Of a DNA stretch of 64,000 nucleotides, positions 1-9,385 are shown in pieces. This DNA is from Terriglobia bacterium. GTDB lineage: Bacteria > Acidobacteriota > Terriglobia > Terriglobales > Acidobacteriaceae. Each line of letters starts with the position of its first letter. The first letter of the stretch is position 1. Below the pieces are notes generated by a model. That model made no database searches, was not told where the DNA came from, and saw only the letters and a list, made by a program, of their open reading frames with translations. Both the position numbers and the translations under genes were made by a program. The stretch covers positions 62,001-126,000 of the forward strand of contig JAIQGK010000003.1 of NCBI GenBank assembly GCA_020072645.1. Direction: 5' to 3'.

Positions 1-219
1 CCTGAAAATTCTTTGCAAGACCGTTCCTGTCGTCTTTCGAGGCTCTGGTCACTGATCATCCGGGCCAATCAGATTTCTCTCCGGAACCGTGCCTGCGCCG
101 GCGCGTGCAAAGCGCTCTTACTCACTTACAATAGGAAGGCTCAAGTCCAGGAAACAGGAAGAAACCTGTCTTGTGCATATGAGCCGCGTTTAACATGGGC
201 CTGATGATGGAGAAGCAGC

Positions 220-1305
220 ATGGCGCTTAAGCGGGCAGTGATCACTGGCGTGACGGGCCAGGATGGTTCCTATCTCGCGGAGCTTCTTCTGCAAAAGGGC
301 TATGAAGTCCACGGAATCAGGCGCCGTTCGTCTTCATTCAACACCGGTAGAATCGACCATCTGGTCCAGGACCCGCACACTGAAGGCTGCCGTTTTTTTC
401 TCCATTATGGTGACATGACTGATTTCAGCAGTCTGAAGCGCACCATACAACTGGTCGAGCCCGATGAAATTTATAACCTCGCGGCCCAAAGCCACGTAGC
501 TGTATCGTTTGAGCAGCCTGAATACACCGTGGCGTCAGACGCGCTGGGCCCGTTGCGCATGCTGGAAGCGGTCCGCAGTCTCGGCCTGCAGCGCAAAACG
601 CGGTTCTACCAGGCCTCAACGTCAGAAATGTTCGGCAAAGCGCAGGAAGTTCCCCAGAGTGAGACCACGGCCTTTTATCCGCGATCGCCGTACGGCGTTG
701 CCAAACTTTATGCTCACTGGATTACTGCCACCTATCGCGAAACGTATGGCATCTACGCCTGCAGCGGGATTCTTTTTAACCATGAGTCGCCGGTGCGCGG
801 CGAAACCTTTGTTACGCGCAAGATCGTCCGCGCTCTTACGCGCATCCAGTTGGGCGCTCAGGACTGCCTCTATCTCGGCAACCTTGAGGCCAGGCGGGAT
901 TGGGGCCACGCCCGCGATTACGTGGAAGCGATGTGGCTGATGCTGCAACAGGACCGTCCTGAAGACTACGTGATCGCCACGGGCAAGCAGCATTCGGTTC
1001 GTGACTTTGTTTGTGCCGTGGCGCAAAAGCTTGGGATGGGGCTTCGCTGGGAAGGGAAAGGCCAGGATGGAGCAGCCTTTGACGTTACGACAGGCGAGCG
1101 TATCGTGGCGATTGATCCCCGCTATTTTCGACCGGCCGAAGTTGAAAACCTTTTAGGGAATGCCGCCAAGGCCAGAGAAAAACTTGGATGGACTCCGCGC
1201 ACCACGTTTGACGAACTGGTGACCGAAATGGTGCGGGAAGAATTGGAGATTGCAAAGATGGAAACCTCTGGAAAGAGACAAAGGCCCGCGCGCTTGCTTC
1301 TCTAG
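220..1305 (+). CDS. gmd: GDP-mannose 4,6-dehydratase
   Basis: This enzyme converts GDP-D-mannose to GDP-4-keto-6-deoxy-D-mannose, the cytosolic precursor of GDP-fucose, GDP-rhamnose and related deoxysugars. The 361-residue protein has the usual family length. The N-terminal Rossmann motif GVTGQDG spans residues 10-16, and the catalytic set T134, E136, Y158 and K162 is visible (TSEMFG, then YGVAK). The start is supported by GGAGAAG a few bases upstream. It opens the polysaccharide locus and lies 17 bp before the flippase gene, so the two are probably co-transcribed. No dedicated reductase such as fucose synthase follows directly, so the final sugar is unknown. Confidence 0.95.
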   Translation: MALKRAVITGVTGQDGSYLAELLLQKGYEVHGIRRRSSSFNTGRIDHLVQDPHTEGCRFFLHYGDMTDFSSLKRTIQLVEPDEIYNLAAQSHVAVSFEQPEYTVASDALGPLRMLEAVRSLGLQRKTRFYQASTSEMFGKAQEVPQSETTAFYPRSPYGVAKLYAHWITATYRETYGIYACSGILFNHESPVRGETFVTRKIVRALTRIQLGAQDCLYLGNLEARRDWGHARDYVEAMWLMLQQDRPEDYVIATGKQHSVRDFVCAVAQKLGMGLRWEGKGQDGAAFDVTTGERIVAIDPRYFRPAEVENLLGNAAKAREKLGWTPRTTFDELVTEMVREELEIAKMETSGKRQRPARLLL

Positions 1306-1322
1306 CGCGAAGCAGACAAAGA

Positions 1323-2882
1323 ATGAAGACCATCCCACAAGATATATCTTTAGCCTCGGAGAACCTTGATCCGGAAGTCGTATCTTTCGATACCGCGGTG
1401 CCGAGCGGGCGCTCTCTTGCCGGAAATACTCTGTGGAACCTCTTCGGCAATTGCTTTCCAGTAGTCGTGGCGGTGGTGTGTTTGCCCGTGCTCAAACGCG
1501 GTTTGGGTACGGAACGCCTGGGAATCATCAGCCTGGCATGGGTCGTGATCGGATATTTTAGTTTGTTCGATCTCGGACTTTCACGGGCGCTGACCAAACT
1601 GGTGGCTGAACGACTTGGCCAGCGCCGTCAAGCTGAAATCCCGTCCTTGATCTGGACCTCACTTTTCCTCATGACGGGAGTGGGACTGGTCGGATCAATC
1701 CTGACCCTCTTCCTTACGCCGCTTCTCGTTGAGCGATTGCTAAAAGTCCCAGCTTCGCTTTCTCATGAAGCGCTGGGCTCGTTTTATTGGCTTGGCGCGG
1801 CGGTTCCGATAGTGGTGATTACTGCCGGGCTCCGCGGAGTGCTTGAGGCTGTGCAGCATTTCCGTTTGGCAACCGCCATCCGTGTTCCCATGGGGATCTT
1901 CAGTTATCTGGGACCGGTTGCCCTTCTGCCCTTCACCCATAGCCTGATTCCAATTATTGCGGTACTTGTAGCGGCAAGAATTGTTGCCTGTGCCGCCCAT
2001 CTGTGGGCTTGTTTTCACGTCATGCCCACTTTGCGGAGCGGCTTTGGCTTTGACGCTCCTTCTGCCAAGCCGTTGTTCCTTTTTGGCGGCTGGATGACGG
2101 TAAGCAACGTGTTGGGCCCGGTCATGGTTACCTTTGACCGGTTCCTGATCGGTAGCGTTATTTCAATCGCCGCAGTGGCCTATTACTCCATCCCGTATGA
2201 AGTGGTGACCAAACTGTGGCTGATTTCCACGGCGCTTGTCGGGGTTTTGTTTCCCGTATTTTCCGCGACAAATTCCGGCGATCGCGCCCGCCTGGCTTTC
2301 CTTTATGAAAGCGGAGTCAAATACATTTTTGTTGTGCTGCTTCCGGTCACGCTACTTCTGGTGATTTTTGCGCCTGAAGGGCTGGCGCTTTGGCTGGGCA
2401 GCGATTTCGCCCACAACAGCGCATCGGTAGCGCGACTGCTGGCCGTGGCGGTTTTTATGAACTGCATGGCCCATGTGCCGTTTGCGCATTTGCAAGGCGT
2501 AGGGCGGCCTGACCTCACCGCCAAATTCCATCTGATGGAGCTTCCCGTCTATGTAGTGCTGCTGTTCTTCCTGGCTCGATCATGGGGTATTACTGGCGTA
2601 GCAGTCGCGTGGGTCCTGCGGGTGATGATCGACACGTTTCTTCTTTTCTGGTTTTCTTCTCGATTGTTGCCTGAGTGCCGTTTTATTGTTACCCGATTGC
2701 CGCTGATGATCGCCGGAGCGCTGGCGCTGAATCTAGGTGTGGCATTGATTGCAGGCATGGCGATCAAAATTATTGTCGTTTGTGCGGTATTGTTTGTTGC
2801 TGTGCCGGCGTTGTGGTTATGGATGTTTACCCCGGCGCAACGTGCGCCTTTCATTTATCTGCTGCAGCGCCTGAAACGATAA
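1323..2882 (+). CDS. Wzx-like polysaccharide flippase (MATE/MOP superfamily)
   Basis: This is a 519-residue polytopic inner-membrane protein with about 12-14 hydrophobic segments, in the style of RfbX/Wzx O-unit flippases. A charged cytosolic N-terminus of about 30 residues precedes the first membrane segment, which begins near the GNTLWNLFGN stretch. Its role would be to move undecaprenyl-pyrophosphate-linked repeat units across the inner membrane. It follows gmd closely and converges on the next gene. A second flippase-like protein of the MurJ type lies at 4138-5529, so this locus has two translocase candidates. Confidence 0.85.
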   Translation: MKTIPQDISLASENLDPEVVSFDTAVPSGRSLAGNTLWNLFGNCFPVVVAVVCLPVLKRGLGTERLGIISLAWVVIGYFSLFDLGLSRALTKLVAERLGQRRQAEIPSLIWTSLFLMTGVGLVGSILTLFLTPLLVERLLKVPASLSHEALGSFYWLGAAVPIVVITAGLRGVLEAVQHFRLATAIRVPMGIFSYLGPVALLPFTHSLIPIIAVLVAARIVACAAHLWACFHVMPTLRSGFGFDAPSAKPLFLFGGWMTVSNVLGPVMVTFDRFLIGSVISIAAVAYYSIPYEVVTKLWLISTALVGVLFPVFSATNSGDRARLAFLYESGVKYIFVVLLPVTLLLVIFAPEGLALWLGSDFAHNSASVARLLAVAVFMNCMAHVPFAHLQGVGRPDLTAKFHLMELPVYVVLLFFLARSWGITGVAVAWVLRVMIDTFLLFWFSSRLLPECRFIVTRLPLMIAGALALNLGVALIAGMAIKIIVVCAVLFVAVPALWLWMFTPAQRAPFIYLLQRLKR

Positions 2883-2953
2883 AATGCTGGTACACAGAGG
2901 TTTCACCGTTCAGTGGGAATCACATTTCCCTTCACCGAACAATCTTTGCGCCA

Positions 2954-3853
2954 CTAGATTGCGGTGATGATGAATGTTGCCTGATCACCTTCACCGGAAG
3001 CATTTAGCGCTTTTGATTCGGCAGCATATTTCTTCATTGTTTTAGCGTCAAAGTATTTCGATAAATTCCGTTGTCCTTCAATCAGAGGTATGTTCCTGCG
3101 ATAAAGCTCGCTGCCCCAAAACTGGAATGCACCGGAGTCACTCTTCATATCCCTGACATTTAAGCCTGCGAGTTGCGCCGCCCTCCTCATACTGGCTGGT
3201 GTATGGATGCACATATGCCGCGGGGCGTCGAGTTGTACCCAGTCAACACCGTAATGGCGCCACGCCCAAGAAGCTACTGGAACCTGAATCATGGACAGCC
3301 CTTTGGGGGAAAGCTTGTTCCTTACTTCTATCAGCGTGCCGAGTTGATCTTCAATGTGCTCAAAAGAATGATGAAACATAATCCGATCCCAGGTGCCTTC
3401 AAGTTCGGAAAGCGTGATCTTGCGGCAGTATGGGGTTTCTTGTGAGGTGAATGGGTCAATACACAGCGCATGATGGAAACCAGCTTGCCGTAATTCCTTC
3501 GCTAGCTTGCCACTGCCCCCACCCACGTCGAGAATTTTCATGCCCGGTGTCATGTCGAGCTTGTATATCAAGTCCACGGTAGGCATCGGAAGGACAGAAT
3601 GGATAAGCCGGCGCAGCCCAAGACGACCGAGAGACAGACCGAATGATTTTAATTTTTTAGTAAGTCCGTTCGTTGTAGCAAAGCTGTAATAATCTTTCGG
3701 GTAGTGATCTGAGAGATTGTGCGCGGGATTAGCGAGAAGAAGAACGCCACAGCCGGAGCACTCAAGATAGGTGAATTTCTGGCGCAGGCCAAACATCATT
3801 TCTCGGACTTGATGTTCAATGTGTGATGAAGACTCGCAAAAGGGGCAATTCAT
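2954..3853 (-). CDS. class I SAM-dependent methyltransferase with N-terminal zinc ribbon
   Basis: The 299-residue protein starts with two cysteine pairs (C3-x2-C6 and a CSGC pair near residue 34) that suggest a small zinc ribbon. A class I methyltransferase core follows, with the SAM-binding motif ILDVGGGSGK near residues 108-117 and an acidic post-I region. The architecture resembles sugar C- or O-methyltransferases of polysaccharide loci, but the substrate cannot be read from the sequence. It is on the opposite strand to its neighbours, and its coding strand and upstream region are more AT-rich than the flanking genes, which suggests separate acquisition. Confidence 0.8.
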   Translation of the reverse strand: MNCPFCESSSHIEHQVREMMFGLRQKFTYLECSGCGVLLLANPAHNLSDHYPKDYYSFATTNGLTKKLKSFGLSLGRLGLRRLIHSVLPMPTVDLIYKLDMTPGMKILDVGGGSGKLAKELRQAGFHHALCIDPFTSQETPYCRKITLSELEGTWDRIMFHHSFEHIEDQLGTLIEVRNKLSPKGLSMIQVPVASWAWRHYGVDWVQLDAPRHMCIHTPASMRRAAQLAGLNVRDMKSDSGAFQFWGSELYRRNIPLIEGQRNLSKYFDAKTMKKYAAESKALNASGEGDQATFIITAI

Positions 3854-4137
3854 CTGTTTTCAATTCTATGCCAAAGCCGATAATGAAAAAATCAAAAGAG
3901 AAAACGCCGATCATACTGCGTATGGCATGACATCTCAAATCGAGCGAATCAACTGGATCACAACGTTACAGCACCACGTCCATTTCTCCAAAAACATATC
4001 ATGCTTGTGACGGTTATTGATTAATTCGAGTGCGAAAAAATCCAAGGCAGCGATTTATAATGGAAAATAAAACCTACTAATGCAATAAGAGTCGGCGGTC
4101 CGCATGTCAGGCTGTCAGATATAATGAATGCCAACTC
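3854..4137. other. AT-rich divergent intergenic region
   Basis: This stretch separates the minus-strand methyltransferase from the plus-strand MurJ-like gene. It is clearly more AT-rich than its surroundings and probably carries divergent promoters. I see no convincing paired -35/-10 hexamers, RNA gene or repeat in it. Confidence 0.4.
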
Positions 4138-5529
4138 GTGACGCCCCCAACGATGAGATTGAAGCTTTTCACCGCACAAGATTCCATCAATAAGAAAATC
4201 TTTCGCGCCGCCTTTGCCGTTGCGCTCGCCACCGTCGTGGTCAAGGCCGTCACTGCCGCAAAAGACCTTGCCGTCGCCCATTCCTTTGGCCGCAGTGACA
4301 ATCTAGACGCATTTCTGTTTGCATTCATGTTGCCCGCATTCGCGATCAATCTGATTGTAGCCGCGGTATCTGCCGCCCTGATTCCCGTTCTGGTGGAAAC
4401 GCGGCAGAAAGAAGGCGAGGCCTCTGCCCGGCAATTGCTTTCAGGCGTCATGCTTCTTACAGGCGCGGCCCTGGTCGCCGTGGCCATCGCGCTCGTTCTG
4501 TTGGCTCCTCTCTACCTGCCTTATCTGGCTCATAGCTTCGTGCCTGACAAGCAGGAGCTCACCCACCGGTTTCTTTACCTTCTAGCGCCTTGGCTGGTCC
4601 TGAGCGGGCTTGCCACCTTCCTGACCACGGTGTTGAATGCCATTGAAAAATTCGCGCTCCCTGCGCTTATCCCCATTCTCACGCCCTTGGCGGTCTTTTT
4701 TTGCATTGTTTTCTGGCGGAGTCCCGGCTCCGGCTTTGCCCTGGCTTTAGGCACCGTTGCCGGTAGCTTTGTGGAAGCTGCGTTGCTTTATTACTTCGCC
4801 AGAAAACATCAGATCATGGGAGCCATGCGATGGTATGGATTTGCCCCGCGCGTGCGGCTGGTTTTGTCTCAAACTGGCCCCATGATGGCCGGTTGCCTGC
4901 TCATGGGAGCCACGCCTGTGGTGGACCAGGTTATGGCTGCAAAATTAGGCCCCGGCAGCGTGTCAGCCTTAAGCTATGGCAACAAAATTCCCTTCGGCTT
5001 GCTCGCCATTGGGGCCACGGCGTTAAGCACCGCAGCATTGCCCTACTTCTCCAGAATGGCCGCTTCCGGCGATTGGGAGGGTTGCCGCCATACGCTGAAG
5101 CGTTATACCTTGCTCATTCTCTCGGTCAGCGTTCCGTGTACAGTTGCGTTGATGTTATCTTCCCATTTTCTGGTTCGGACGCTTTTCCAGCGCGGCGCTT
5201 TTACCAGTCTGGATACTGCTGTAGTCAGCACGGTTCAGGCCTGTTACGCCATTCAGATTCCGTTCTACATAGGCAGCATGCTTTTTGTCCGCTTTATCTC
5301 ATCCGTCCGCCGCAATGACGTGCTGATGTATGCATCCGCGATCAATCTGGTTCTGGACGTGGTTCTCAATCTTGCACTCATGCGCGTGTGGAATGTTGCT
5401 GGAATTGCCGTGTCCACCTCAATTGTTTACGTTGTCTCATTCTTGATTGTTTCTATCTGGTCGATCAGATACCTGAGCCGGGAACGGTTGTCCAGGGTTC
5501 CTGTGGCACATGTAAAAGCCACACATTAA
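4138..5529 (+). CDS. MurJ/MviN-like lipid flippase
   Basis: This 463-residue membrane protein belongs to the MurJ/MviN branch of the MOP superfamily. The diagnostic N-terminal pattern is present: KDLAVAHSFG followed by a DAFLFAFMLP-like stretch in the first two membrane segments. About 12-13 membrane helices can be traced. In this setting it more likely moves a polysaccharide lipid intermediate than lipid II, although a housekeeping role cannot be excluded. The start used is GTG 4138; an in-frame ATG at 4153 is an equally reasonable start and loses only five residues. It ends four bases before the next glycosyltransferase, suggesting translational coupling. Confidence 0.8.
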   Translation: MTPPTMRLKLFTAQDSINKKIFRAAFAVALATVVVKAVTAAKDLAVAHSFGRSDNLDAFLFAFMLPAFAINLIVAAVSAALIPVLVETRQKEGEASARQLLSGVMLLTGAALVAVAIALVLLAPLYLPYLAHSFVPDKQELTHRFLYLLAPWLVLSGLATFLTTVLNAIEKFALPALIPILTPLAVFFCIVFWRSPGSGFALALGTVAGSFVEAALLYYFARKHQIMGAMRWYGFAPRVRLVLSQTGPMMAGCLLMGATPVVDQVMAAKLGPGSVSALSYGNKIPFGLLAIGATALSTAALPYFSRMAASGDWEGCRHTLKRYTLLILSVSVPCTVALMLSSHFLVRTLFQRGAFTSLDTAVVSTVQACYAIQIPFYIGSMLFVRFISSVRRNDVLMYASAINLVLDVVLNLALMRVWNVAGIAVSTSIVYVVSFLIVSIWSIRYLSRERLSRVPVAHVKATH

Positions 5530-5533
5530 TCGT

Positions 5534-6670
5534 ATGCGTTTAACTCTGGTAATTGCGTCACTCGGTCGCGGCGGGGCGGAAAGAACCGCGTCCGTGCTCG
5601 CCAGCGCTTGGGCGGAGCGCGGCTTCAACGTTACGATGATTACGCTGGAACGAGAGGATGTCCCTGCTTATCCGCTCCATCCCGCAATCGTCCTTCGCCA
5701 GCTAAGACTGAGAGATGGCATGGCAAGGCACCTGCTTCATGGAGGGATCCGGAATCTTAGAATCGTTCGCGCGCTCCGTCACGGCATCCGCGACTCAGAA
5801 CCAGATCTCGTTATCGGTTTCATGGATATTTCTAATGTTCTTACCCTACTTGCTGCTCACGGCCTTGATATCCCGGTGATTGTTACTGAACACGTTCATC
5901 CCGCCTACCATCCCATCGGCTGGCACTGGCAAATGCTGCGGCGGCTTGTATATCGCCGTGCTGATGCACTCGTCTGCGTGAGCCGGCCGTTGTTGGACTG
6001 GTTCCAAAGCAAGATCCGCGCAAGGGGTTTTGTTGTTCCCAATCCCGTCGATCCGGGGCCTTTGCTTGTGCCTGCCGGCGAGAGTCACAATGGAGATGAA
6101 ACCGGGCACTTGATTGTTGGCATGGGGCGTTTGGTCGAGCAGAAAGGGTTTGATCTCCTGCTTGAAGCCTTTTCTCGTGTCGCGGCCCGGCATTCCAGTT
6201 GGTCGCTCAAGATCCTGGGAGATGGCCCACTGAGAGATCAGTTAGAGGCGCAGGCCCAAAAGCTTAATCTCACAAACCGAGTTGAGTTCACAGGCGCATT
6301 GGCCGATCCGTTCTGCGTGCTGCGGGCCGCTGATTTGTTTGTGTTCCCGTCGCGATTTGAAGGCTTTGGCAACGCTCTATGTGAAGCAATGGCGTGCGGT
6401 GTGCCCGCAATCAGCTTCGATTGCCCATCAGGGCCTTCAGAGATCGTCCGCAACGGCGTGGATGGCTTGCTGGTTCCTGCTGAAGATGTTACCGCATTGG
6501 CTGCTGCTATGGATCATCTGATGAGTGACCCTCACAAACGGGCTCGGCTTGCGGCGCGCGCCCCGGAGGTGACTGAGCGCTTTGGCTTGACGCGCGTTCT
6601 GAGCTTGTGGGACCAAGTCTTCACGGAAATCGTGCGGAGAGTGTCCAACGCGGAGAAACGGCGGCCATGA
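5534..6670 (+). CDS. GT4-family glycosyltransferase
   Basis: This is a 378-residue GT-B fold retaining glycosyltransferase. The N-terminal acceptor domain begins with a glycine-rich loop (LGRGGAERT, residues 10-18). The C-terminal nucleotide-sugar domain holds the GMGRLVEQKGFDLL segment and the family E-x7-E signature in FEGFGNALCE near residues 274-283. It would add a sugar to the growing lipid-linked repeat unit at the cytosolic face. It lies four bases downstream of the MurJ-like gene. Donor and linkage cannot be predicted. Confidence 0.88.
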   Translation: MRLTLVIASLGRGGAERTASVLASAWAERGFNVTMITLEREDVPAYPLHPAIVLRQLRLRDGMARHLLHGGIRNLRIVRALRHGIRDSEPDLVIGFMDISNVLTLLAAHGLDIPVIVTEHVHPAYHPIGWHWQMLRRLVYRRADALVCVSRPLLDWFQSKIRARGFVVPNPVDPGPLLVPAGESHNGDETGHLIVGMGRLVEQKGFDLLLEAFSRVAARHSSWSLKILGDGPLRDQLEAQAQKLNLTNRVEFTGALADPFCVLRAADLFVFPSRFEGFGNALCEAMACGVPAISFDCPSGPSEIVRNGVDGLLVPAEDVTALAAAMDHLMSDPHKRARLAARAPEVTERFGLTRVLSLWDQVFTEIVRRVSNAEKRRP

Positions 6671-6720
6671 TACAGCTCTGTGAACGCAAGTCCTTCACAG
6701 AATCGGGCCAGCAGACAAAA

Positions 6721-6752
6721 ATGCGGGCTGGACTTTCTGGTCCTGCCCGCAT
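6721..6752. terminator. intrinsic terminator hairpin between convergent genes
   Basis: ATGCGGGC (6721-6728) pairs perfectly with GCCCGCAT (6745-6752), and GGAC/GTCC extends the stem after one mismatch. On the minus strand the hairpin is followed by a run of five T, so it should stop minus-strand transcription. Its position suits the plus-strand glycosyltransferase ending at 6670; for the minus-strand gene ending at 6775 it lies just past the stop codon. Confidence 0.7.
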
Positions 6753-6774
6753 ATGACACTAAGCGACTGCTGAA

Positions 6775-7683
6775 CTACAGTTTTGGGAACGGTGTAGGTG
6801 TGCCATTCGCGCCGTTGTCATGCAGCCGATTATCGCTAAAAGTAAACATACCCCCGGTGGTTTTGTTAAAGGCCGTGCCGGTGTTATAGGCAAAAGTTGT
6901 GTCTCCAATAACAATGGAGCCGGCGGTTGAAGTTGCGCCGTTGCCACCGTTAAGGACTTCACTGTGGTCGATGCCGATGATGGAATCAGGACCGGTAGTA
7001 GAATCGGCTTTGATTCCATCGGACGCGGCGGCTGAAATCATGGAGTTGTTGATCTCAATGGAACTATGGCTCGCCGCTTCAACGCCAATATTGTCGAGGG
7101 CGATTTCCGAGAAGTCGACGCCGACTTTCACTGAAGGCGCAACAGCATTCGTTGCCCGGATTCCTACTCCTCCATTCTGCTTGAAAACCGAATGGAACAC
7201 GTGCACCGTGGCCTGGGTGGCCTGATTCAGTGCAATGTCCAGGCCATTGGTCGTGAAGCCAAAAATGTAACAGTTTTCAACGTTCAGGTCTTTGCCGGAA
7301 AGGAAGCGGATGCCGTTGATGCCGGTGCCGATGCCGTTGATTCTGAGGTTGCGCAGAATCACAACGTCACTTGGGCCGGCCTGGACCACGATGCCGTTGG
7401 TGCCGCTGACCAGGACTGAAGCCACCTGGCCCCCGCCACCGTCAATGGTAATTGCCTTGGTAATGGTAACCGCTCCATATCCGGCGGGATCCAAAGCGTC
7501 AATCTCACCGCCAGCAGCGGTTTTGGAAATTGCGCCGGCAAAGGTCTTGCAAGGGGCGGTGCGACTGCAGGGGTTCGCGTCGTCCCCCACGCCGGAAACC
7601 CAGGTACGGCTGGCCTGGCCATACATCACGCTTGTTCCCATCAGCGTAATTGCCAGCAGATTGAGTAATGTGATTTTCCTCAT
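6775..7683 (-). CDS. secreted right-handed parallel beta-helix protein
   Basis: This 302-residue exported protein has an N-terminal signal peptide (charged MRKI, hydrophobic core, cleavage near MYGQA, about residue 23). The mature region starts with a CSRTAPCKTFAGAI stretch typical of pectate-lyase-like beta-helix proteins. It continues as short repeating strands rich in G, N, I and V, as expected for successive coils. No catalytic triad of a known polysaccharide lyase or hydrolase is evident, so it may bind or remodel exported polysaccharide or be a surface adhesin. An AAGGAGAG ribosome-binding site precedes the ATG. It is convergent with the preceding glycosyltransferase gene. Confidence 0.75.
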   Translation of the reverse strand: MRKITLLNLLAITLMGTSVMYGQASRTWVSGVGDDANPCSRTAPCKTFAGAISKTAAGGEIDALDPAGYGAVTITKAITIDGGGGQVASVLVSGTNGIVVQAGPSDVVILRNLRINGIGTGINGIRFLSGKDLNVENCYIFGFTTNGLDIALNQATQATVHVFHSVFKQNGGVGIRATNAVAPSVKVGVDFSEIALDNIGVEAASHSSIEINNSMISAAASDGIKADSTTGPDSIIGIDHSEVLNGGNGATSTAGSIVIGDTTFAYNTGTAFNKTTGGMFTFSDNRLHDNGANGTPTPFPKL

Positions 7684-8057
7684 TTAGTGATTCTCTCCTT
7701 TCAATTTCAGGAAGCTTAAGTAACACGGCCCGGCGAGTTCGCTGACGATCGAGATTCCAGGCGACGGGCTCCGATAAGATAAGCTTGGTCTGTTATCTTG
7801 CCTGTGTGTAGTGTTGATGGTTGAGACACCGTATCATGGAACGGGGCGAAAAGTTTTCGGAAAGTGGAAAAAATTGCAGCCTGTCCCGATGAGGTTCCTC
7901 ACTCTATTTTTCAAGTCGTTTTCGTGGCGATTGCTTTAGAACCAGGTAGCGCCGGCGGGGATATGGCGTTAAATAAACCGGGGGTGTGCTTGGCTGTTCC
8001 AGTTCCGAACACTAAGAGGGGACCACGGCCCGCACAGATTTTTGGAATACCATTGCA
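7684..8057. other. intergenic region, no gene recognised
   Basis: This stretch lies between two minus-strand genes and should hold the promoter of the beta-helix gene. A possible 65-codon plus-strand reading frame (7864-8061) has no recognisable content. No clear terminator or RNA gene was found. Confidence 0.4.
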
Positions 8058-8921
8058 TTAACGCATCAGGAAAAAATTGCAATAGTCTGGGATGCAGCCA
8101 TGCGGGTCCATCCCAGGCTCTTCTATGATCTGCAGAGTCGAAAAATTGGCCCGGAAATATTCCAGAAGGGCCGCACTGTTTGGAAATAATTCGGCATATT
8201 CGACAAACAGCTTAAACCCGGGTGACCGCTCCAGAGTGTGCTGCATGCCCATAAGGGCCATTAGCTCCGCTCCTTCGATATCCATCTTGCAAACTGCGAG
8301 CGGCGGAAGATTTAGAGAATCGATGGGCCGGCCTTGAACGTTACCAGAGAGAACGCCCTTCCGCACGATGTTTGATTCCCCCATTCTGTGCAGGGTGCGA
8401 TAAAGCGGGACAGTTTTCTCAACATCAGTGGCCGCCATCTCCAGGATCGTCACCCTATCTTCGAATCCATTCAGCCTAACGTTATGGCGAAGCAACGCCG
8501 CGTTAAGCGGGTCGGCCTCTATGGCGAACACTTTTGCGCCGCGCTTCGCGGCCAGCATTGTGTACAGGCCTATATTGGCGCCGACATCAAGAACTACGCA
8601 ATCCGTTGTTATGGACGCGCAAAAAGCCGCTATCTCTTCTTTCTCAAAAAAATCAGGATAATGCCAAAGATAAAGTCCCACGTTGTCCCTGGGGTCTAGA
8701 TCAAGAACCAGATCGCCGTCAAACGGGGCCCTCATCAGAAACGCCTCGGGAAGAAACCTTTGATAAAAACTGCGGAGCTTGTAAAAGCCTCTAATACGCG
8801 GCAGGAGAGTCGTGATCCGTCCGACTCTGAGCAGAAGAGTCCAGCCTGCGTGAGCTATTGAGCTTGTGATCTTCTTTGTCGCAGAGCTGGGTTCTTGTTT
8901 TTCTGGAGAAATTGTTAACAT
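8058..8921 (-). CDS. FkbM-family methyltransferase
   Basis: The 287-residue protein has the FkbM layout: an N-terminal segment, then a SAM-binding loop VLDVGANIGLYT, an acidic strand end (AIEADPLN), and the family KMDIEGAE motif in the C-terminal third. FkbM proteins O-methylate hydroxyl groups of polyketides or sugars. In this locus a sugar residue of the exopolysaccharide is the likely target. It is a minus-strand gene between the beta-helix gene and the plus-strand methyltransferase/glycosyltransferase run. Confidence 0.85.
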   Translation of the reverse strand: MLTISPEKQEPSSATKKITSSIAHAGWTLLLRVGRITTLLPRIRGFYKLRSFYQRFLPEAFLMRAPFDGDLVLDLDPRDNVGLYLWHYPDFFEKEEIAAFCASITTDCVVLDVGANIGLYTMLAAKRGAKVFAIEADPLNAALLRHNVRLNGFEDRVTILEMAATDVEKTVPLYRTLHRMGESNIVRKGVLSGNVQGRPIDSLNLPPLAVCKMDIEGAELMALMGMQHTLERSPGFKLFVEYAELFPNSAALLEYFRANFSTLQIIEEPGMDPHGCIPDYCNFFLMR

Positions 8922-9169
8922 GCGCGGTGAAAAATTTGCTGGAATCGAACATTTATATCACGACCAATCTTCCAGCAGAAGAAGCAACTCGGCTATCCTA
9001 ACACCAGCAGCGCTATATAATAGATGGCGAGCAATGTGGGGAAAACTCAGAGTCAGATCCCTGAGGAAAACAGTCCCGAATGGCGAAATGTTCACAGCCT
9101 GAAGAAACTTATGCACTGCTGGTTCCTGGCTGGGTCGGGGCAAACCCGTTGTTCACCACCCCGACGTAC
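8922..9169. other. intergenic region, no gene recognised
   Basis: This lies between the start of the minus-strand FkbM gene and a methyltransferase relic. It probably carries the FkbM promoter. No intact gene is supported; an open frame beginning near 9024 becomes meaningful only in its last codons, which belong to the relic described next. Confidence 0.4.
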
Positions 9170-9371
9170 CAAGTTACGCTGTAAGAATTACATCAAAGAC
9201 CGGGGAATGTCTCCTTGGTATGACGCCGTGGATCGGGCAGGGGGATTATCCTTTTGAGTTCGCGTCCCCATCCGCTTTGACCTCTTTCTATGAGGAACGT
9301 GGCTCAGGTTGCGGTATAGCGAAGTTCGAGTCGGTAACAATTGCAATGACTACCTTTTCAGTCGAAGCTGA
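9170..9371 (+). pseudogene. C-terminal relic of a SAM-methyltransferase, paralogue of the next gene
   Basis: Reading across three frames gives a stretch matching the C-terminus of the intact methyltransferase immediately downstream. The relic segments NYIKDRGMSPWYDAVD, YPFEFASPSALTSFYEERG and RLRYSEVRVGNNCND align with the downstream protein's KKSRGMSYFVDILD, YPFEVAKAESICDFFHRRG and its GNNEFVF end. The alignment needs a frameshift near 9240 and another near 9300. It ends at a TGA (9369-9371) 14 bases before the intact gene. The N-terminal SAM-binding part is absent or unrecognisable. This looks like the remnant of a tandem duplication. Confidence 0.7.
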
Positions 9372-9385
9372 GGAATGGTTTTTGA

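Noticed and set aside
13-204. 63-codon open frame at the left edge
   Set aside because: No ribosome-binding site and no protein-like pattern; it is probably the leader region of the gmd gene.
7192-7687. Plus-strand open frames opposite the beta-helix gene
   Set aside because: They are shadows of a repetitive coding sequence; the minus strand has a signal peptide and ribosome-binding site.
8941-8965. Possible tRNA T-loop (reverse complement GTTCGATTCC)
   Set aside because: No acceptor stem, anticodon arm or CCA end could be built around it.
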